Below are positions 15,431-24,193 of a stretch of 34,353 bases of DNA, piece after piece (within the stretch, counting starts at the first letter, position 1; each line of letters opens with the position of its first letter). A model generated the notes under the pieces. The model searched no databases. It was not told the DNA's origin and was given only the letters and a program-made list of their open reading frames with translations. The translations under genes were made by a program, and so were the position numbers. Source of the stretch: Gemmatimonas sp. (GTDB lineage: Bacteria; Gemmatimonadota; Gemmatimonadetes; Gemmatimonadales; Gemmatimonadaceae); contig JAJKIV010000239.1 in NCBI GenBank assembly GCA_021154285.1, forward strand, positions 1 to 34,353, written 5' to 3'.

Positions 15431-17830
15431 ATGTTGATCAACGACATTCGATTCGCTGTCCGCGCGCTCAGGCGCAGCCGGACATTCACTCTTACGGCGC
15501 TCGCCACGCTGGCGCTCGGGATCAGCGTGAATACCGCGATCTTCAGTGTGATCGATTCGGTGCTGCTCACGCCGCCGCCGTTCGATCATCCCGAGCGCAT
15601 CGTCACGATCGAGGCAGAGAACAAGGCGCAGGGGCTCGAGGGCTCGAGCCTCGCGTATCCCGACGTGCTCGACTGGCGTGCCAACGCGCACGCGTTCGAC
15701 GAGATCGCGATCTACCGCAACCAGACGTTCAACGTCGCCGCCGATGACCGGGCCGAGCGCGCGAGCGGGGCGCGGGTGTCGGTGAACTACTTCCGGGTAT
15801 TCGGTGTTACGCCGCAACTAGGGCGCACGTTCCTGCCGGAAGAGGAAACGTTAGGCAGGGAGCGCGTGCTCGTGCTGAGCGACGCATATTGGCGGCGCCG
15901 ATTCGCGGCGTCCCCGGCGATCATCGGCCACCAGCTGCTGATCAACGGCTGGCAGTATACCGTCGTGGGCGTGATGCCCACAGGGTTCACCTACCCGCCG
16001 AGCGCCGAGGCGTGGTCGCCGTTCGCGGCGGATTCGCAGGCGATGCATCGTGGGAGTCGATTCATTCGCGGTGTGGGCCGGCTATCGGCCGCGGCGACGA
16101 TCGAGCAAGGTACCACGGAGCTCAACGCCGTCGCGAAGCGGCTCGAGCAAACGTATCCCGGATCGAACACCGGGTGGCGAGCCACCGCGCAGCCCATTCA
16201 GGCCGCAATGGTCGGGCGCGCGCCGGCGATCCTCTACACGTTCCTTGGCGCGGTGGGGTTCGTGCTACTCATCGCGTGCGCGAACGTTGCGAACCTGTTG
16301 TTGGCCCGCGCGTCCGGGAGGGCGCGCGAAGTCGCCGTGCGGAAGGCGCTCGGGGCATCGAGCTGGGTCCTGACGCGGCAGCTACTCACCGAGAGCATCG
16401 TGCTCGCAGTGGGAGGCGCGACGCTGGGCGTTCTGCTCTCGTTATGGGAAGTGCGTCTGCTGAGGTCCGTGGTGCCTGTTCCGCTTCCGCCCTGGCTGTC
16501 GATCGACGTGAGCGGACGCGCACTCGTGTTCACGGTAGTGCTGGCTGTGGTGACCGGCGTGATTGCGGGGATCGTGCCGGCGCTCAAGCTGGCGCGTGGC
16601 GGCGTACGCGAGTCGCTGGCGACGGGTGTGCGCGGATCGGGATCCGTGCGTCGCAGTCGGACGCAGCGTGGCCTTGTCATCGCCGAGGTTGCACTCGCTG
16701 TCGTTCTGCTTGCGGGTGCCGGCCTGCTGCTCACGAGCTTCGCCCGGTTGCAGGCGGTCTCACCCGGCTTCTCGGCCGATGGCGTGCTCGCCGCACGCCT
16801 AACGCTTGCCGGTCCGTCGTATCAGGACCGCACCGCGATGGTGCGCTTCTACGACAATGTGCTGAATCGACTGAGAGAGACGCCTGGCGTGGTGGCTGCG
16901 GGCGCGGCAGGGGCGTTGCCGCTCTCGGGATCGGCCAACACGTCGAGCTTCCAGATCCCGGGACGACCTGCGCCACCCGATGGCCAGGGTCCGACATCGC
17001 GGTGGGAGCGGGTGACGCCAGACTACTTCCGAGCGCTCGGAATTCCGCTCAAGGCGGGGCGCGAGTTCAACGCCCATGATGACGCGAATGCGCCGGCCGT
17101 GATCGTCGTGACGGAGTCGTGGGCGCGGACGTTTTTCCCGGGTGAGCGAAACGTCGTTGGCCAGGTCCTGGGACAGGGCGGGTCGGAGAAGCAGCAGACG
17201 ATCGTCGGAGTTGTGGGCGATGTGCGCCAGGACGGCCTCGAGGCGCCGGTGCAGCCGACGATGTATCTCGCGTATGCACAGGCGCCGGATGGTGGCATGA
17301 CGGTGGTTGTACGCTCGTCAGGCGATGCGGCGTCGCTGACGGGCGCGGTGCGCGACGTCGTACGCGCCGTGGATGCGACAATTCCCGTCTATGACGTGTC
17401 GACAATGCAGGAGCAGGTGTCCCGCTCGATCCTGGCGCAGCGATTGAGCGGATCGATGATCGGCGTGTTCGCGCTCATGGCGCTCGTGCTGGCGAGTGTC
17501 GGTGTGTATGGGCTCATCGCGTATTCCGTTGCGGAGCGTCAGCACGAGATCGGGATTCGACTCGCATTGGGGGCGCAGGGGCAGGATGTGAGGCGCCTCG
17601 TGGTGGGTCAGGGTGTGCGGTTGACGCTCATGGGGGTCGCGATCGGCATCGTCGGCGCAACGCTGGTTGGCCGGAGCTTGCGCAGCCTGTTGTATGACGT
17701 GAGTGCCATCCACGTTCCGACGTTGGTTGTCGTGTCGGCCGTTCTATTGTTGCTGGCGGTGGTCGCGAGCTGGATTCCCGCTCGGCGTGCGGCAAGGACT
17801 GACGTTCTCGGGGCTCTCCGCGGCGATTAG
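15431..17830 (+). CDS. ADOP-type ABC transporter permease (FtsX/MacB-like), complete
   Basis: A 799-residue full-length orphan permease starting MLINDIRFAVRALRRSRTFTL, with TM1 at about 18-40, first periplasmic domain (FDHPERIVTIEAEN...), central FtsX block (VLLIACANVANLLLARASGRAREVAVRKALGASSW), linker TM (GLVIAEVALAVVLLAG), second periplasmic domain and C-terminal block ending WIPARRAARTDVLGALRGD. It begins 25 nt after the truncated copy and lies in the same direction as the permease at 11432, so the three are tandem paralogues and probably one transcript. No ATPase is encoded in the window. An inverted-repeat element starts 2 nt after its TAG stop. Substrate unknown; family members are thought to be inner-membrane parts of efflux or export systems. 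Confidence 0.9.
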   Translation: MLINDIRFAVRALRRSRTFTLTALATLALGISVNTAIFSVIDSVLLTPPPFDHPERIVTIEAENKAQGLEGSSLAYPDVLDWRANAHAFDEIAIYRNQTFNVAADDRAERASGARVSVNYFRVFGVTPQLGRTFLPEEETLGRERVLVLSDAYWRRRFAASPAIIGHQLLINGWQYTVVGVMPTGFTYPPSAEAWSPFAADSQAMHRGSRFIRGVGRLSAAATIEQGTTELNAVAKRLEQTYPGSNTGWRATAQPIQAAMVGRAPAILYTFLGAVGFVLLIACANVANLLLARASGRAREVAVRKALGASSWVLTRQLLTESIVLAVGGATLGVLLSLWEVRLLRSVVPVPLPPWLSIDVSGRALVFTVVLAVVTGVIAGIVPALKLARGGVRESLATGVRGSGSVRRSRTQRGLVIAEVALAVVLLAGAGLLLTSFARLQAVSPGFSADGVLAARLTLAGPSYQDRTAMVRFYDNVLNRLRETPGVVAAGAAGALPLSGSANTSSFQIPGRPAPPDGQGPTSRWERVTPDYFRALGIPLKAGREFNAHDDANAPAVIVVTESWARTFFPGERNVVGQVLGQGGSEKQQTIVGVVGDVRQDGLEAPVQPTMYLAYAQAPDGGMTVVVRSSGDAASLTGAVRDVVRAVDATIPVYDVSTMQEQVSRSILAQRLSGSMIGVFALMALVLASVGVYGLIAYSVAERQHEIGIRLALGAQGQDVRRLVVGQGVRLTLMGVAIGIVGATLVGRSLRSLLYDVSAIHVPTLVVVSAVLLLLAVVASWIPARRAARTDVLGALRGD

Positions 17831-17831
17831 A

Positions 17832-17917
17832 GGATCAAAGGGGTCAGAGTCGTTTTAATTCGAGATCCTTGCAGTGCCGAGTTCCCGGAATTCAAACGAC
17901 TCTGACCCCTTTGATCC
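17832..17917. repeat. 86-bp palindromic element with 24-bp perfect arms
   Basis: The left arm (17832-17855, starting GGATCAAAGGGGTCAG) is the exact reverse complement of the right arm (17894-17917). After one mismatch, five more pairs (17857-17861 with 17888-17892) give a stem of about 30 bp around a 26-nt loop. It starts 2 nt after the permease stop and ends 17 nt before the -10 box of the NtrC-type gene. The shape fits a REP/MITE-like element. The GGGGTCAGAGT core resembles repeats I recall near REP-associated transposases in other phyla, which I cannot check here. As RNA it would act as a strong hairpin. Confidence 0.85.
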
Positions 17918-17933
17918 AGTTCGAAGCCAGGCG

Positions 17934-17939
17934 TACACT
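17934..17939 (+). promoter_or_regulatory. Candidate -10 box of NtrC-type regulator
   Basis: TACACT lies 7 nt before the ATG at 17947, and no Shine-Dalgarno sequence is present. It would yield a leaderless or near-leaderless mRNA. The right arm of the palindromic element occupies the -35 position. Confidence 0.35.
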
Positions 17940-17946
17940 CTAGCGC

Positions 17947-19317
17947 ATGTCGCCGAACCAGACCGCCGCGCCGCAGGTCCTGATTGCCGATGACCAGCCG
18001 GCGGTTCTCGACGCGCTCCGGCTCCTCCTGAAGGAGGAAGGGTGGCGCGTCGTCACGGCGTCGCGGCCCGTCGAGATTCTCAAAGCGGTCGAGTCGCACG
18101 CGCTCGACGCGGTCGTCATGGATCTCAACTACGCGCGCGACACGACGTCGGGTAAAGAAGGCCTCGACGTCCTCGGCCGGGTGCGCGCGCTCGACGCGAC
18201 GCTCCCAATCGTCGTTATGACTGCGTATGGCAGCGTCCAGGGCGCGGTCGAGGCCATGCGGCGCGGAGCGGCGGACTACATCGAGAAGCCGTGGGACGAC
18301 GAACGGCTCGTCGCCATCCTCCGCACGCAGATCGAGCTCTCGCGCGCTCGGCGCACGAACGAGCGACTCGCTACCGAGAACAAGCGCCTGGCGCCTAACG
18401 CGCCAGCGCTGGTCGCCGGGTCGCGCGCGATGCAGTCGGTGCTCGAGCTCATCGACCGGGTCGCGGCCTCCGACGCGAACGTCCTCATCACTGGCGAGCA
18501 CGGCACGCGGAAGGAAGTCGTCGCCCAGCGCCTGCACGCGGCGTCGAACCGCGCGTCCCGGCCGCTCATCACCGTCAACGCCGGCGGACTCTCCGAGGGC
18601 GTGGCGGAGAGTGAGCTGTTCGGGCACGTGAAGGGCGCGTTCACCGATGCGAAGACCGACCGCGTTGGATGCTTCGAGCTCGCCGACGGCGGGACGCTCT
18701 TCCTCGATGAGATCGCGAACATGGCCGCCAAGCTCCAAGCGAAGCTCCTGCGCGTCCTGCAGACCGGGGAGTTCCAGCGTGTGGGTTCATCGCGCACGCT
18801 GCGCGCGGACGTGCGCGTTCTCGCCGCGACGAACGCGGACATCAAGGCCGAGATCGCGGGCGGTCGGTTTCGTGAAGACCTGCTGTATCGCCTGAACACC
18901 GTGGAGATTCGCCTTCCGCCGCTCCGCGACCGCCGCGATGACATCCCCCGGCTTGCCACACACTTCCTCGGCGAGTACTCGGCTCGCTACCGCAAGACGC
19001 TCCACGGTTTCGATGACGATGCCACCGCGGCCATGCAGGCACACGGCTGGCCGGGCAACGTCCGCGAGCTGCAGCACGCGGTCGAACGGGCAGTCCTCAT
19101 GGCGCGCACCGGTTTTATCACGAGCGACGACCTCGGCCTTCGGGCGAGCGCGCCGGGAAGTGCGGCCGATCTGTCGGGCATGACGATGGATGACGCCGAG
19201 AAGTACATCATCCAGCAGGCGCTGGCGCGGAACGGCGGCAACGTTGTCCAGGCGGCGGAATCGTTAGGTATGAGCCGCAGCGCGCTGTACCGGCGGATAC
19301 AGCAGCATGGACTCTGA
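17947..19317 (+). CDS. NtrC-family response regulator with variant AAA+ site
   Basis: 456 residues: receiver (D15/D16, phosphoacceptor D59 in VVMDLN, conserved EKPW), AAA+ domain (about 145-380) and a Fis-type HTH (ESLGMSRSALYRRIQQ). The AAA+ domain departs from working sigma-54 activators. The Walker A reads GEHGTRKE (183-190), with Arg188 where GxxGxGK has Gly, and the sigma-54 contact loop reads GAFTDA (230-235) instead of GAFTGA. Walker B (GGTLFLDEIAN) and the downstream RFREDLLYRLN segment look normal. GAFTDA occurs in a known branch of such regulators, so this protein may act without sigma-54. The partner kinase follows with an 11-nt overlap. Proximity to the permeases suggests them as targets, by inference. 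Confidence 0.9.
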   Translation: MSPNQTAAPQVLIADDQPAVLDALRLLLKEEGWRVVTASRPVEILKAVESHALDAVVMDLNYARDTTSGKEGLDVLGRVRALDATLPIVVMTAYGSVQGAVEAMRRGAADYIEKPWDDERLVAILRTQIELSRARRTNERLATENKRLAPNAPALVAGSRAMQSVLELIDRVAASDANVLITGEHGTRKEVVAQRLHAASNRASRPLITVNAGGLSEGVAESELFGHVKGAFTDAKTDRVGCFELADGGTLFLDEIANMAAKLQAKLLRVLQTGEFQRVGSSRTLRADVRVLAATNADIKAEIAGGRFREDLLYRLNTVEIRLPPLRDRRDDIPRLATHFLGEYSARYRKTLHGFDDDATAAMQAHGWPGNVRELQHAVERAVLMARTGFITSDDLGLRASAPGSAADLSGMTMDDAEKYIIQQALARNGGNVVQAAESLGMSRSALYRRIQQHGL

Positions 19318-20716
19318 TCGAGGGACTCGAGAAGCCGGGACTCGGGACTCGGGGCTCGGGACTCGGCGTGGGTCCGGATCTTCTCGTGCGCGATTACCGG
19401 TCGAGTCTAGAGTTCCGGTCATCGTTCTCGTTGGCGGACTGCCGGGCGTCATCGTTGCCCTCGTTTGGCTCTGGAGCGGTAACCACGGTATCGAAGTGCG
19501 GTGGACGCTCACCGTTATCGTGGTGGGTGCATGGCTCACGGCGGCCGCGGTTGCGCGGGAGCGTGTCATCCGGCCCATCCAGACCCTCTCGAACCTCCTT
19601 TCCGGCCTTCGCGAAGGCGACTATTCGGTGCGTGGCGCTGGAGGCAACGAAGCCGACGCACTCGGCATCGCCATCGCCGAGGTCAATGCGTTAGGCGCCA
19701 CGCTCCAGGCGCAGCGGCTTGGCGCTATGGAGGCCACCGCGCTGCTGAGAACCGTGATCGCCGAGATCGACGCGGCGATCTTCGCGTTCGACAGTGAGGG
19801 GAAGCTTCGGCTCGTGAACCGCGAGGGCGAGCGATTGCTCGGTCAGCCGATCGAGCGGCTGCTGGGGCGCGGCGCTGAGACGTTAGGTCTGGACGTCTAC
19901 CTGCGCGAGGACGCGCCGCGCACGCTCGACATCGCGCGCGACGGCCGCATGGCGCGTTGGGAGGTCCGGCGGCGGGAGTTCCGGCAGGATGGGTTGCCAC
20001 ATCAGCTGCTCGTACTCACCGACGTGAGTCACGTGCTGCGGGAGGAAGAGCGGCTGGCGTGGCAGCGAATCGTTCGGGTGCTGAGCCACGAGATCAACAA
20101 CTCGCTCGCGCCCATCAAGTCGATCGCGCGCAGCCTGCAGCGCGTGCTCAAGCGCGATCCGCGCGCACCCGACTGGGAGCAAGAGGCACTGCACGGGCTC
20201 GACGTGATCGAGGGGCGGTCGGGATCGCTCAGTCGGTTTCTCCAGGCGTACGCGCGTCTCGCTCAGCTACCCAAGCCCATGCTTCGGCCAGTCGACGTGG
20301 AGGATTGGGTGCGCCGAGTCGTCGAGCTGGAGGAGCGAATGCCGGTGGTGTTGTGTCCCGGTCCGCCGACGACTGTCCTCGCCGATCACGACCAGCTCGA
20401 TCAGCTCCTCATCAACCTCGTGCGCAACGCTGTGGATGCCGCGTCCGACACGGGTGGTGGTGCACGTGTTTCGTGGACGAGCGACGACACCTCGGTCGTC
20501 GTGGTGGTCGAGGATGAGGGGCCGGGCCTGGCTGACACGGCGAACCTCTTCGTGCCGTTCTTCACGACAAAGGCGGAAGGAACCGGGATCGGGCTTGCGC
20601 TCAGCAGGCAGATTGCCGAGGCGCATAGCGGGACGCTCGCGCTCGAGAATCGGGAGGATCGAACCGGCGCGCGGGCGCGGTTACGGCTTCCGCTTCGCCA
20701 CGACACTCAGGCCTAA
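19307..20716 (+). CDS. NtrY-like sensor histidine kinase
   Basis: 469 residues: a basic N-terminus, two membrane helices (about 37-58 and 68-86), HAMP (RPIQTLSNLLSGLREGDYSV), a PAS domain (about 140-240), HisKA with VLSHEINNSLAPIKSIA (His261), N box (LINLVRNAVDAA), G1 (EDEGPGL) and G2 (GTGIGLALS). The SHEINN H box is typical of NtrB/NtrY-like kinases, and the gene overlaps the NtrC-type regulator by 11 nt, so they are a cognate pair. ATG 19307 is the only standard start before TM1. Residues 5-20 are encoded by a 7-nt tandem repeat, so unit gain or loss would shift the frame. The TAA stop lies within the iterated CCTAACG motif. Confidence 0.9.
   Translation: MDSDRGTREAGTRDSGLGTRRGSGSSRARLPVESRVPVIVLVGGLPGVIVALVWLWSGNHGIEVRWTLTVIVVGAWLTAAAVARERVIRPIQTLSNLLSGLREGDYSVRGAGGNEADALGIAIAEVNALGATLQAQRLGAMEATALLRTVIAEIDAAIFAFDSEGKLRLVNREGERLLGQPIERLLGRGAETLGLDVYLREDAPRTLDIARDGRMARWEVRRREFRQDGLPHQLLVLTDVSHVLREEERLAWQRIVRVLSHEINNSLAPIKSIARSLQRVLKRDPRAPDWEQEALHGLDVIEGRSGSLSRFLQAYARLAQLPKPMLRPVDVEDWVRRVVELEERMPVVLCPGPPTTVLADHDQLDQLLINLVRNAVDAASDTGGGARVSWTSDDTSVVVVVEDEGPGLADTANLFVPFFTTKAEGTGIGLALSRQIAEAHSGTLALENREDRTGARARLRLPLRHDTQA
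19337..19364. repeat. Coding heptamer repeat (GGGACTC)4 at kinase N-terminus
   Basis: GGGACTC, GGGACTC, GGGGCTC, GGGACTC, with one more unit at 19322-19328 offset by 8 nt. The array lies between the ATG and TM1 of the NtrY-like kinase and is translated as GTRDSGLGTR. Confidence 0.85.
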
Positions 20717-21172
20717 CGCCGGCGGGACGGCGGGGAGCCAGCCAACGTCGATCACGCCCCAGAGACCGATGAGAATAGCTTCGGCAGCGTCGTGGCGGAG
20801 CGATGTGGGACGTGAGGCCTCGGACCATTCGACGACGCGTCGGGCGATCCCATCGGCCATGCGCTTCGCCTGTTCGCCTGAGCGCTGATCGCGCGAGAGG
20901 AGGAACATCGACCGCCACTCCTCCGCGGTCACGCGACGGACGTGTGCCCCGTGTCGCTCTGACGCTGTGGCCCAATGCTCGGCGAGCGGTCCACCGCCTT
21001 CGAGCACGACGTAGCTCGGATCGAACGCTTCGTGCAGGAGGGCGGGGATGGCGCGCTTGAGTCGCACGGCTGCGCCGAAGTTGCGCGAGCGATACCAGAT
21101 GAGCCGGCCGTCGTCGCGATAGACCGCGAGCCCGGTACGAACGCCAACGTCGACGGCGAGAAGCGAGGGCAC
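20681..21172 (-). CDS. RuvC-like RNase H-fold protein
   Basis: A 163-residue product with the layout of RuvC-type resolvases: an N-terminal beta strand with LLAVDVGVRTGLAVY (first acidic residue), VVLEGGGP in the middle (second) and RHDAAEAILIGLWG near the end (last acidic pair). The acidic set of the RNase H fold looks complete, so it could be a metal-dependent nuclease, but it is not RuvC itself because the rest differs. The start is GTG at 21170-21172, with a weak ribosome-binding site. Its last 36 nt overlap the 3' end of the kinase gene tail to tail. Function and substrate are unknown. Confidence 0.65.
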   Translation of the reverse strand: MPSLLAVDVGVRTGLAVYRDDGRLIWYRSRNFGAAVRLKRAIPALLHEAFDPSYVVLEGGGPLAEHWATASERHGAHVRRVTAEEWRSMFLLSRDQRSGEQAKRMADGIARRVVEWSEASRPTSLRHDAAEAILIGLWGVIDVGWLPAVPPALGLSVVAKRKP

Positions 21173-21344
21173 CGATCAGCGCGGGTACGGCGTGTGCGCG
21201 ATGCTCGAGCCTCTCACTTGGAGGCTTCCATGGCGGAACGGCGCACGGACCAGGACAGTGCGGATCAGAAAGCTCGCGGCACGCACGGGCGTGGCAGAGG
21301 AAACTGGCGTCGTTAGGCTCTGCGGGGCAAAGCCCGTGCATTCC

Positions 21345-21767
21345 TCAGGCATCGGGATCATCGAGCCCCCAGAGCTTTGGCGACGCGAGCTCGACGCAAT
21401 TGCCGGCCGGGTCACGGAGGTACAGCGACCGTCCGCCACGCGGCCACGTCACCTCCGACTCGATGGCGACGCCTGCTGCCTCGAGTCGCGCGCGCCACGC
21501 CGGGATGTCCGCGTCGGGGACGGCGAACGCCACGTGACCGGGGCCAGTGGCTCCGTGTGCGGGCACCAACGCGCCGCCAACGAGCGACGGCTCGCCACTC
21601 GTGCGGGCCGGATTGAAGACGAGAAACATTCCCGCGCCGCATCGAAAGAACACATGCCTATTCGGCACAGCCGAATAGCGCTCGAGCCCGAGCACGTCGA
21701 CGTAGAAGCGCTCGGCGGCGTCGAGGTTGGTGGCGTAGAGGCAGGCTTCGAGAATTCGAGCGATCAT
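21345..21767 (-). CDS. VOC-superfamily (glyoxalase/bleomycin-resistance-like) protein
   Basis: A 140-residue single VOC module pair: first beta-alpha-beta unit ACLYATNLDAAERFYVDVLGL, then HVFFRCGAGMFLVFNP, second unit GPGHVAFAVPDADIPAWRARLEAAGV and RSLYLRDPAGNCVELASP. His in GPGHVAF and Glu in NCVELAS are likely metal ligands. The usual first ligand near the N-terminus is not obvious (ACLYA), so metal binding may be altered. Relatives include glyoxalases, dioxygenases and fosfomycin- or bleomycin-resistance proteins, and the sequence does not decide between them. It stands alone, divergent from the DUF5916 gene. Confidence 0.85.
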   Translation of the reverse strand: MIARILEACLYATNLDAAERFYVDVLGLERYSAVPNRHVFFRCGAGMFLVFNPARTSGEPSLVGGALVPAHGATGPGHVAFAVPDADIPAWRARLEAAGVAIESEVTWPRGGRSLYLRDPAGNCVELASPKLWGLDDPDA

Positions 21768-21820
21768 GGTCTCACAGCACTCTCACATCGGACCAATGAG
21801 CCGGGCTGTGCAATCCCGAC

Positions 21821-21826
21821 TAGATT
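21821..21826 (+). promoter_or_regulatory. Candidate leaderless -10 box for DUF5916 gene
   Basis: TAGATT is followed by exactly 6 nt and then the ATG at 21833, with no Shine-Dalgarno sequence. The same spacing is seen at 1741 (minus strand) and 30901. Confidence 0.4.
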
Positions 21827-21832
21827 GGGCCC

Positions 21833-24193
21833 ATGTTTTCGACGACGTTCTTGCTGCTCCAGATGGCTGCCGCGCAGGGCGCAGCGCCGCCTGGTCAATC
21901 ATACGACGGCGCGAGCCGTCCCGCCGTTCACATTCCGCGAATCGCCAGCCCTGAAGTCAGGATCGATGGATCACTCAGCGAACCCGCCTGGTCCCAGGCA
22001 GCGCGATTAACGGGCTTTCACCAGTACCAGCCCATCGACGGCCGGCGCGCCGACGAACAGACCGAGGCGCGGGTCTTTTATTCGCATGATGCGATTTATT
22101 TCGGGGTCATCGCCAACGCGAAGAACCCGGCGTCCGTCCGCGCGACCGTCGCCGACCGCGACAACCTGAATAACGAAGACCGCATCACGATCTACCTCGA
22201 TACGTTCAACGATCATCGGCGAGCGTACTTCTTCGTCGTCAACCCGTTAGGCGCGCAGGGCGACGGCATGCGCACCGAGGGCGCGTCGAGCGCGGGGAAC
22301 ATCTTTGGCGGTAACGTCGACTGGAACCCGGATTTCCGCTTCGAGTCCAAAGGGCAGCTCACCGACAGCGGCTACGTCGTCGAGCTTCGCATTCCGTTCA
22401 AGAGCCTGCGTTTTCCGTCGACCGATCCGCAGACGTGGAGCATCAACGTCGTGCGCGATGTGCAGGCGACGGGCTTCGAGGACACGTGGACCGACGCGCG
22501 CAGAGCGACGGCGAGCTTCTTGAGCGAAGGCGGCTCGCTCACGGGCATCGAGCACATCCAGCGGGGGATCACGACGGAGGTGCAGCCGTTCGTGACGGCG
22601 CAACTCAATGGTGGGCGAACGCCCACCGGCACCTTCGAGCGCGAGGATATCAACCCCGACGCCGGCGTCAACCTCAAGGTCGCGCTCCCGTCGGTGACGC
22701 TCGACGCGACGGTGAAGCCCGACTTCTCCCAGGTAGAGTCCGACGCGAGCCTCGTGACGGTGAACGAGCGGTTCGCGCTGTTCTTCGCGGAGAAGCGGCC
22801 CTTTTTCCTCGAGGGCATCGAGCTGTTCAACACGCCGAACCAGCTTGTGTACACTCGGCAAATCGCCACGCCGGTTGCGGGCGCCAAGGTAACCGGAAAG
22901 ATCGGCCCGGTGAGCGTCGCGTATCTCTCTGCGCTGGATGACACGCCATGTCCGAACACGACAGTGGACGGTGTCTCGACCAAGCAGAACTGCGACCAGG
23001 CGCTGTTCAACATCGCACGGTTCCGTCGCGATTTCGGCGGGAACTCGACGGTCGCGTTGACGATGACGGATCGTCGCGCGGGCGACACGACGAACACCGT
23101 CATCGCGAGTGACCTGCGGTACGTGTTCGGCCGCATGTACTACTTCGAGACGCAATTCGGCGGCTCGTACACGAAGGATCCAGCACTGCTCGGCACATCG
23201 GAGGCGAAGACATCGCCGGTGTGGAAGGCGGAGCTGGATCGCACCGGGCGTATCTGGGGCTACAACTATCTCTTCAGCGGGCTCGGGACGGATTTCATCA
23301 GCCGCTCCGGCTTCGTCCCGCGGACCGGGATCATCAACCTTCACGGCTTCAATCGCTTCTCGTATTACGGCAAGCCCGGAGCGCGGCTCGAGAACATCAC
23401 GACGTTCTTCGGGCCGACGCGGATCTGGCAGTACGACCACTTTGTGGCTGGCGACGCGTATGAAGGGCAGGAGTCGATCTCGAACATGTTTCGCCTGCGT
23501 GGCGGGTGGAACGGGTCGCTCAACGTGTCACGGAACTTCTTCACGTTTGATTCCACCGCGTACAGCGGCCTGTACGTCGTCGGACCGGATGGGCTGCAGC
23601 CGTACCTTCCGCCCGAGAGCAAGGCCACCGGGCTCTGGGATGTGTCGCTGACCGTCACGACGCCGACGTTCCACAAGTTCAACGCGACGACGACGATCGC
23701 GCGGAACGAGGTGGCGATCTTCGCCGAGGGTTCGACGGGGCGGGAACTGCGGGCAACGGCGGGCCTAACGCTGCGCCCAACGAGGAGTGTGCGCAGCGAG
23801 GCAACGGTGACGTTCTCCCAGATCAACCGCGACTTCGACGGATCCGAGTACGCGCGGACGGCGATTCCACGACTCAAGGTCGAGTATCAGCCTACGCGAG
23901 CGCTGTTCTTCCGGGTCGTGAGCCAGTACCAGGCGCAACGGACGAGCGGTCTTCTCACACCGACGGGCGACCAGATCTTCCTGCAGGACGGTTCGCCCGC
24001 GGCTACCGGCGATGGCGGGACGCTCCAGACGGACTGGCTGGTGTCGTACGAGCCCACGCCGGGAACCGTGGCGTTCTTCGGGTATGGCGACACGCGCGAC
24101 ACGTTCGATACAGAGGAGTCGGCGGAGTTCTCGGATCTCAAGCGTCGCCGCGATGGCTTCTTCGTGAAGCTCGCGTATCAGTGGAGGCGCTGA
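21833..24193 (+). CDS. Outer-membrane protein: CBM9-like domain plus DUF5916 barrel
   Basis: A 786-residue exported protein. After a short hydrophobic start comes a CBM9/DOMON-like carbohydrate-binding domain (about 35-215: IPRIASPEVRIDGSLSEPAW...YFGVIANA...DRITIYLDTFNDHRRAYFF...GYVVELRIPFKSLRF). The DUF5916 part follows, with the typical KPDFSQVESDASLVTVNERFALFF region and EKRPFFLEGIELF. The C-terminal 350 residues alternate as amphipathic strands (beta-barrel) and end in KLAYQWRR. Such proteins are common in Gemmatimonadota and Bacteroidota. They sit in the outer membrane and are thought to bind or take up glycans, although no substrate is known. The only odd point is the short signal peptide without early basic residues. 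Confidence 0.88.
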   Translation: MFSTTFLLLQMAAAQGAAPPGQSYDGASRPAVHIPRIASPEVRIDGSLSEPAWSQAARLTGFHQYQPIDGRRADEQTEARVFYSHDAIYFGVIANAKNPASVRATVADRDNLNNEDRITIYLDTFNDHRRAYFFVVNPLGAQGDGMRTEGASSAGNIFGGNVDWNPDFRFESKGQLTDSGYVVELRIPFKSLRFPSTDPQTWSINVVRDVQATGFEDTWTDARRATASFLSEGGSLTGIEHIQRGITTEVQPFVTAQLNGGRTPTGTFEREDINPDAGVNLKVALPSVTLDATVKPDFSQVESDASLVTVNERFALFFAEKRPFFLEGIELFNTPNQLVYTRQIATPVAGAKVTGKIGPVSVAYLSALDDTPCPNTTVDGVSTKQNCDQALFNIARFRRDFGGNSTVALTMTDRRAGDTTNTVIASDLRYVFGRMYYFETQFGGSYTKDPALLGTSEAKTSPVWKAELDRTGRIWGYNYLFSGLGTDFISRSGFVPRTGIINLHGFNRFSYYGKPGARLENITTFFGPTRIWQYDHFVAGDAYEGQESISNMFRLRGGWNGSLNVSRNFFTFDSTAYSGLYVVGPDGLQPYLPPESKATGLWDVSLTVTTPTFHKFNATTTIARNEVAIFAEGSTGRELRATAGLTLRPTRSVRSEATVTFSQINRDFDGSEYARTAIPRLKVEYQPTRALFFRVVSQYQAQRTSGLLTPTGDQIFLQDGSPAATGDGGTLQTDWLVSYEPTPGTVAFFGYGDTRDTFDTEESAEFSDLKRRRDGFFVKLAYQWRR

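Noticed and set aside
15889-17079. 396-codon frame inside the third permease
   Set aside because: Arg/Gly-rich out-of-frame shadow. The permease frame shows conserved FtsX segments throughout this interval.
22247-23440. 397-codon minus-strand open frame opposite the DUF5916 gene
   Set aside because: Its composition (runs of Arg, Glu, His and Val) is typical of antisense frames in GC-rich coding DNA; the plus strand has clear domains.
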